Below, in pieces: positions 61,783 to 64,000 of a stretch of 64,000 nucleotides of DNA. The position numbers were made by a program, and so were the translations under genes. Position 1 is the first letter of the stretch. The number at the start of each line of letters is the position of its first letter. The notes below the pieces were generated by a model. It was not told the origin of the DNA. It was given only the letters and a program-made list of their open reading frames with translations, and ran no database searches. The DNA comes from Klenkia brasiliensis (GTDB lineage Bacteria > Actinomycetota > Actinomycetes > Mycobacteriales > Geodermatophilaceae): assembly GCF_900100695.1 (NCBI RefSeq), contig NZ_FNCF01000002.1, positions 806,001-870,000 on the forward strand. Reading direction: 5' to 3'.

Positions 61783-63408
61783 ATGCAGCACATCGTCCAG
61801 GTCCTCCCCGTCGTCGACGGGGTCGTCTACCAGGTGGCGGACGCGGCCTGCCGGATCATCTCGGTCCGGTTCGCGGGGCGGCGGGTCTGGTCGTTCCAGG
61901 AGCGGGCCGAGGCGGCCCCGGCCGGTGTCGGCGCGGACCTGGCCGTGGACGCCGCCGGCGACCACGGGCTGGTGCGCTTCCAGCCGTGGCCGGACGCGCT
62001 GCGGGAGCACCTGACCGGCACCACCGAGGTCGGGCTGGTCGCCGAGGCGGCCCGGGCCGGCGCCCGGCCGGACGCCGAGGTCGCGGCGCCGTTCTCGCCG
62101 GACGGCAGCCCGGAGCCGCTGGAGGTCACCGACCTGCACGGCCGGCGGATGGTGGTCAACAAGTGGGGCCGGCTCGGCCACGCCATCGTCGACGCCCCGC
62201 CGGGCATGGTGGACCGGATGCTGGACTCGACCGACCGGGTCCGCGCGCTGGTGCAGGGCGTGCTCGGGGACCGGGTCTACGTCACCGGCGGCACGTTGCT
62301 GGGGCCGGTCCGGGAGGGCCGGCTGCTGCCGCACGACGACGACGCCGACCTGGCCTACCTCAGCCGGCACGAGCACCCGCTGGACGTGACCCTGGAGGCC
62401 TTCGAGCTGGGCCGCGTGCTGCGGGCGGCAGGCCTGCAGGTGCTGCGCCTGTCCGTCGGGCACCTGCAGGTGGTGGTCGACCACGAGGGCGCCCCCGACC
62501 ACTACGTGGACGTCTTCACCGGGTTCCTGCTCGACGGGGTCTGGCACCAGCCCTTCGCCATCCGCGCCCCGGCGCGGGAGGACGAGCTGCTGCCGCCGCG
62601 GCCGCTGCAGGTCGTCGACCGGGTCCAGCCGGCTCCCCGCGAGCCCGAGCGCATGCTCGTCGAGCTGTTCGGCGAGGGCTGGCGCGTCCCGGACCCGGCC
62701 TACACCTTCGACGTCCCGGCGCCGGCCGTCGACCGCTTCTACGGGTGGTTCGCCGACTACCACGCCGAGCGCGAGGACTGGGACCAGGAGGTGCTCGCCG
62801 GCCGGACCACGGCCTCCCCGGCGCGCACCGACCTCAGCGGGTTCGCCGCGTGGGTCGACCGGCGCACCGGGGTCGGCAGGTCGCTGCTGGACCTCGGGTG
62901 CGGTGCGGGCGCCGACGCCCGGGTCTGGGCGGCGCGCGGCCGCACGGTCGAGGCCCTGGACTACTCGCGCTACGCGGTCGACCTGGCCCGGCGCAGCCTC
63001 CTGCCGGGCGACCCGGCGCCGGCGCTGCGGGTGCTCAACCTGCTCGACCTGCGGGCCGTCGTCCGGCTCGGCGCCGAGCTCGCCGCCCGGCCCGACCCCT
63101 GGACGGTCGTGGGACGGCGGCTGCTCAACGCGGTGGAGGACCGCGGCCGGGACAACGTCTGGCGGCTGTGCGGGATGCTCCTGCGCCCGGACGGCGACGC
63201 CCACTTCGACCTCGTCGACGGCGACGCCCACCCCGGTGTCCCCGACTACCGCCGGCTGCGGTTGGAGCAGGTGGTGGCCGAGGCCGCCGGCCACGGTCTC
63301 GAGCTGGTCGAGGCCGTCCCCGCCCACGAGCCGGTCCGCTGGTTCGGGCGGTCCGACGAACCCCTGGTGCCCATGGTGCGCACGACCTTCCGACGGAGGA
63401 CCACATGA
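61783..63408 (+). CDS. LicD-like transferase fused to a SAM methyltransferase
   Basis: 541 aa, two recognisable parts. Residues ~160-300 have VTGGTLLGPVREGRLLPHDD and the following D-A-D-L, the LicD/fukutin nucleotidyltransferase signature that places phosphocholine or a similar group on cell-wall polymers. Residues ~366-520 form a class I methyltransferase with LLDLGCGAGADARVWAARGR near 368. The first ~150 residues are an extra domain of unknown kind. GGAG is only 2 nt before the ATG. It overlaps the coiled-coil gene by ATGA and leads to a TagD-like gene, pointing to teichoic-acid-type polymer decoration. Confidence 0.8.
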   Translation: MQHIVQVLPVVDGVVYQVADAACRIISVRFAGRRVWSFQERAEAAPAGVGADLAVDAAGDHGLVRFQPWPDALREHLTGTTEVGLVAEAARAGARPDAEVAAPFSPDGSPEPLEVTDLHGRRMVVNKWGRLGHAIVDAPPGMVDRMLDSTDRVRALVQGVLGDRVYVTGGTLLGPVREGRLLPHDDDADLAYLSRHEHPLDVTLEAFELGRVLRAAGLQVLRLSVGHLQVVVDHEGAPDHYVDVFTGFLLDGVWHQPFAIRAPAREDELLPPRPLQVVDRVQPAPREPERMLVELFGEGWRVPDPAYTFDVPAPAVDRFYGWFADYHAEREDWDQEVLAGRTTASPARTDLSGFAAWVDRRTGVGRSLLDLGCGAGADARVWAARGRTVEALDYSRYAVDLARRSLLPGDPAPALRVLNLLDLRAVVRLGAELAARPDPWTVVGRRLLNAVEDRGRDNVWRLCGMLLRPDGDAHFDLVDGDAHPGVPDYRRLRLEQVVAEAAGHGLELVEAVPAHEPVRWFGRSDEPLVPMVRTTFRRRTT

Positions 63409-63797
63409 CGACGAGCGGCAACGGACTCGGGCAGGCGCTCCCGGTGCGGGCGGTGCGCCGCGTGCTGGCACCGGCGGCCCTCGAGCTGCGCGGGCAGGTG
63501 CTCGCGCTGCAGGAGCAGGTGGCCGGCCTGGACGGCGTCGTCGCCGAGCTGCGGTCGGCCAACGCCGAGCTCCGTGACCGGGTGGGGTCGCTCGAGGCAG
63601 CCGCCGGGCCGGCGCGGGTCGAGCTGGACCGGCTGCGTGCCGAGCTGGCCGAGCTGCGGGAGGGCCTGCACGAGCAGCGCCGGCTGCAGCTGCGCGTCGC
63701 CGAGGTCACCGACCTGGTGACCGAGGTCGTGCTGCCGCTGCACGACCGCGAGGTCGACCCCGCGGTGCTCGGCCGGCTCCGCCCGGACACGCTGTGA
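63405..63797 (+). CDS. Small coiled-coil protein of a cell-wall polymer cluster
   Basis: 130 aa. The centre (about 28-95) is a heptad-rich coiled coil (LRGQVLALQEQVAGLDGVVA and LDRLRAELAELREGL). The ends are short and uncharacterised. GGAGGA lies 4 nt before the ATG. It is translationally coupled to the fusion enzyme before it (ATGA) and the cytidylyltransferase after it (GTGA), which suggests a structural or scaffold partner. I do not recognise a named function. Confidence 0.75.
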   Translation: MTTSGNGLGQALPVRAVRRVLAPAALELRGQVLALQEQVAGLDGVVAELRSANAELRDRVGSLEAAAGPARVELDRLRAELAELREGLHEQRRLQLRVAEVTDLVTEVVLPLHDREVDPAVLGRLRPDTL

Positions 63798-64000
63798 CCG
63801 CGCCCAGGCGCGTCATCACCTTCGGCACCTTCGACGTCTTCCACGCCGGGCACCTGCGGCTGCTGGAGCGGGCCGCCGCCCTGGGGGACCACCTGACGGT
63901 GGGGATCAGCTCGGACGAGCTCAACGCCCGCAAGAAGGGCCGCCGGCCGGTCTACCCGCTGGCCGACCGCATGGGCATCGTCGCTGCGCTGCGCTGCGTG
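63794..64000 (+). CDS. tagD: Glycerol-3-phosphate cytidylyltransferase-like protein (3' end outside window)
   Basis: First 69 codons. RVITFGTFDVFHAGHLRLLE has the nucleotidyltransferase H17-A-G-H20 motif, and GISSDELNARKKGRRPVYPL matches TagD/TarD, where RxxK-like residues contact the substrate. It would make CDP-glycerol for teichoic acid. Other cytidylyltransferases of the family cannot be excluded from the fragment. GTG 63794 overlaps the coiled-coil gene stop. Confidence 0.85.
   Translation, partial: MTAPRRVITFGTFDVFHAGHLRLLERAAALGDHLTVGISSDELNARKKGRRPVYPLADRMGIVAALRCV

Overview
The window is 64 kb of very GC-rich bacterial chromosome, almost fully coding on both strands. It has many GTG and a few TTG starts, 4-nt ATGA/GTGA overlaps inside operons, and frequent leaderless starts. 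The gene content points to a high-GC actinobacterium: acyl-CoA carboxylase with an epsilon subunit, an LpdA-type quinone reductase, a two-subunit methylmalonyl-CoA mutase with MeaB, and the BMP-family nucleoside importer cassette. A member of the Geodermatophilaceae or a relative is my guess from gene style; nothing in the window proves it. I see no IS element, prophage, CRISPR array, rRNA or tRNA. No gene-free stretch exceeds 300 bases; the longest is 1813-2096.

Layout. 1-1812: end of a YihY/BrkB membrane protein and a convergent D-Ala-D-Ala carboxypeptidase. 2097-11795: nucleoside uptake and catabolism (BMP lipoprotein, ABC ATPase, two permeases, cdd, deoA), an ABC-2 export pair, and add. 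12024-17201: DEAD-box helicase, an acidic duplicated protein of unknown function, and a divergent MFS/TetR pair. 17323-22380 (minus): short and full aldehyde dehydrogenases, deoC, then a SipW-like signal peptidase with two TasA-like exported proteins. 22544-24931: upp, an oxidoreductase and two DUF805 proteins. 24907-28779 (minus): punA, a uronate-dehydrogenase-like gene, a phosphohexomutase and dedA in one overlapping operon.

28897-43576: M16-type peptidase, YbdK-type carboxylate-amine ligase, M20 amidohydrolase, mutA-mutB-meaB, a small conserved unknown, lpdA, a fructosamine-kinase-like gene and a large secreted zinc protease with three bulb-lectin repeats. 43583-49573: biotin carboxylase/BCCP, methyltransferase, maf, accE, carboxyltransferase beta and birA. 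49682-58735: acyltransferase, PH-domain protein, sbcDC, then a minus-strand envelope group (acyltransferase 3, anchored SGNH hydrolase, GtrA). 58802-64000: purK-purE, acyl-CoA dehydrogenase, and the start of a cell-wall polymer cluster (LicD-methyltransferase fusion, coiled-coil protein, TagD-like cytidylyltransferase cut by the window end).

How it works together. cdd, deoA, add, punA, upp, deoC and the mutase, with the importer, amount to a near-complete nucleoside salvage and deoxyribose breakdown route spread over 27 kb. The acyl-CoA carboxylase genes and methylmalonyl-CoA mutase genes would connect propionyl-CoA to succinyl-CoA. The most unusual module is the SipW/TasA-like cassette at 20650-22380. 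A -10 hexamer of the form TANNNT (often TAGCGT) sits 6-9 nt before the start codon of at least thirteen genes, which suggests widespread leaderless transcription.
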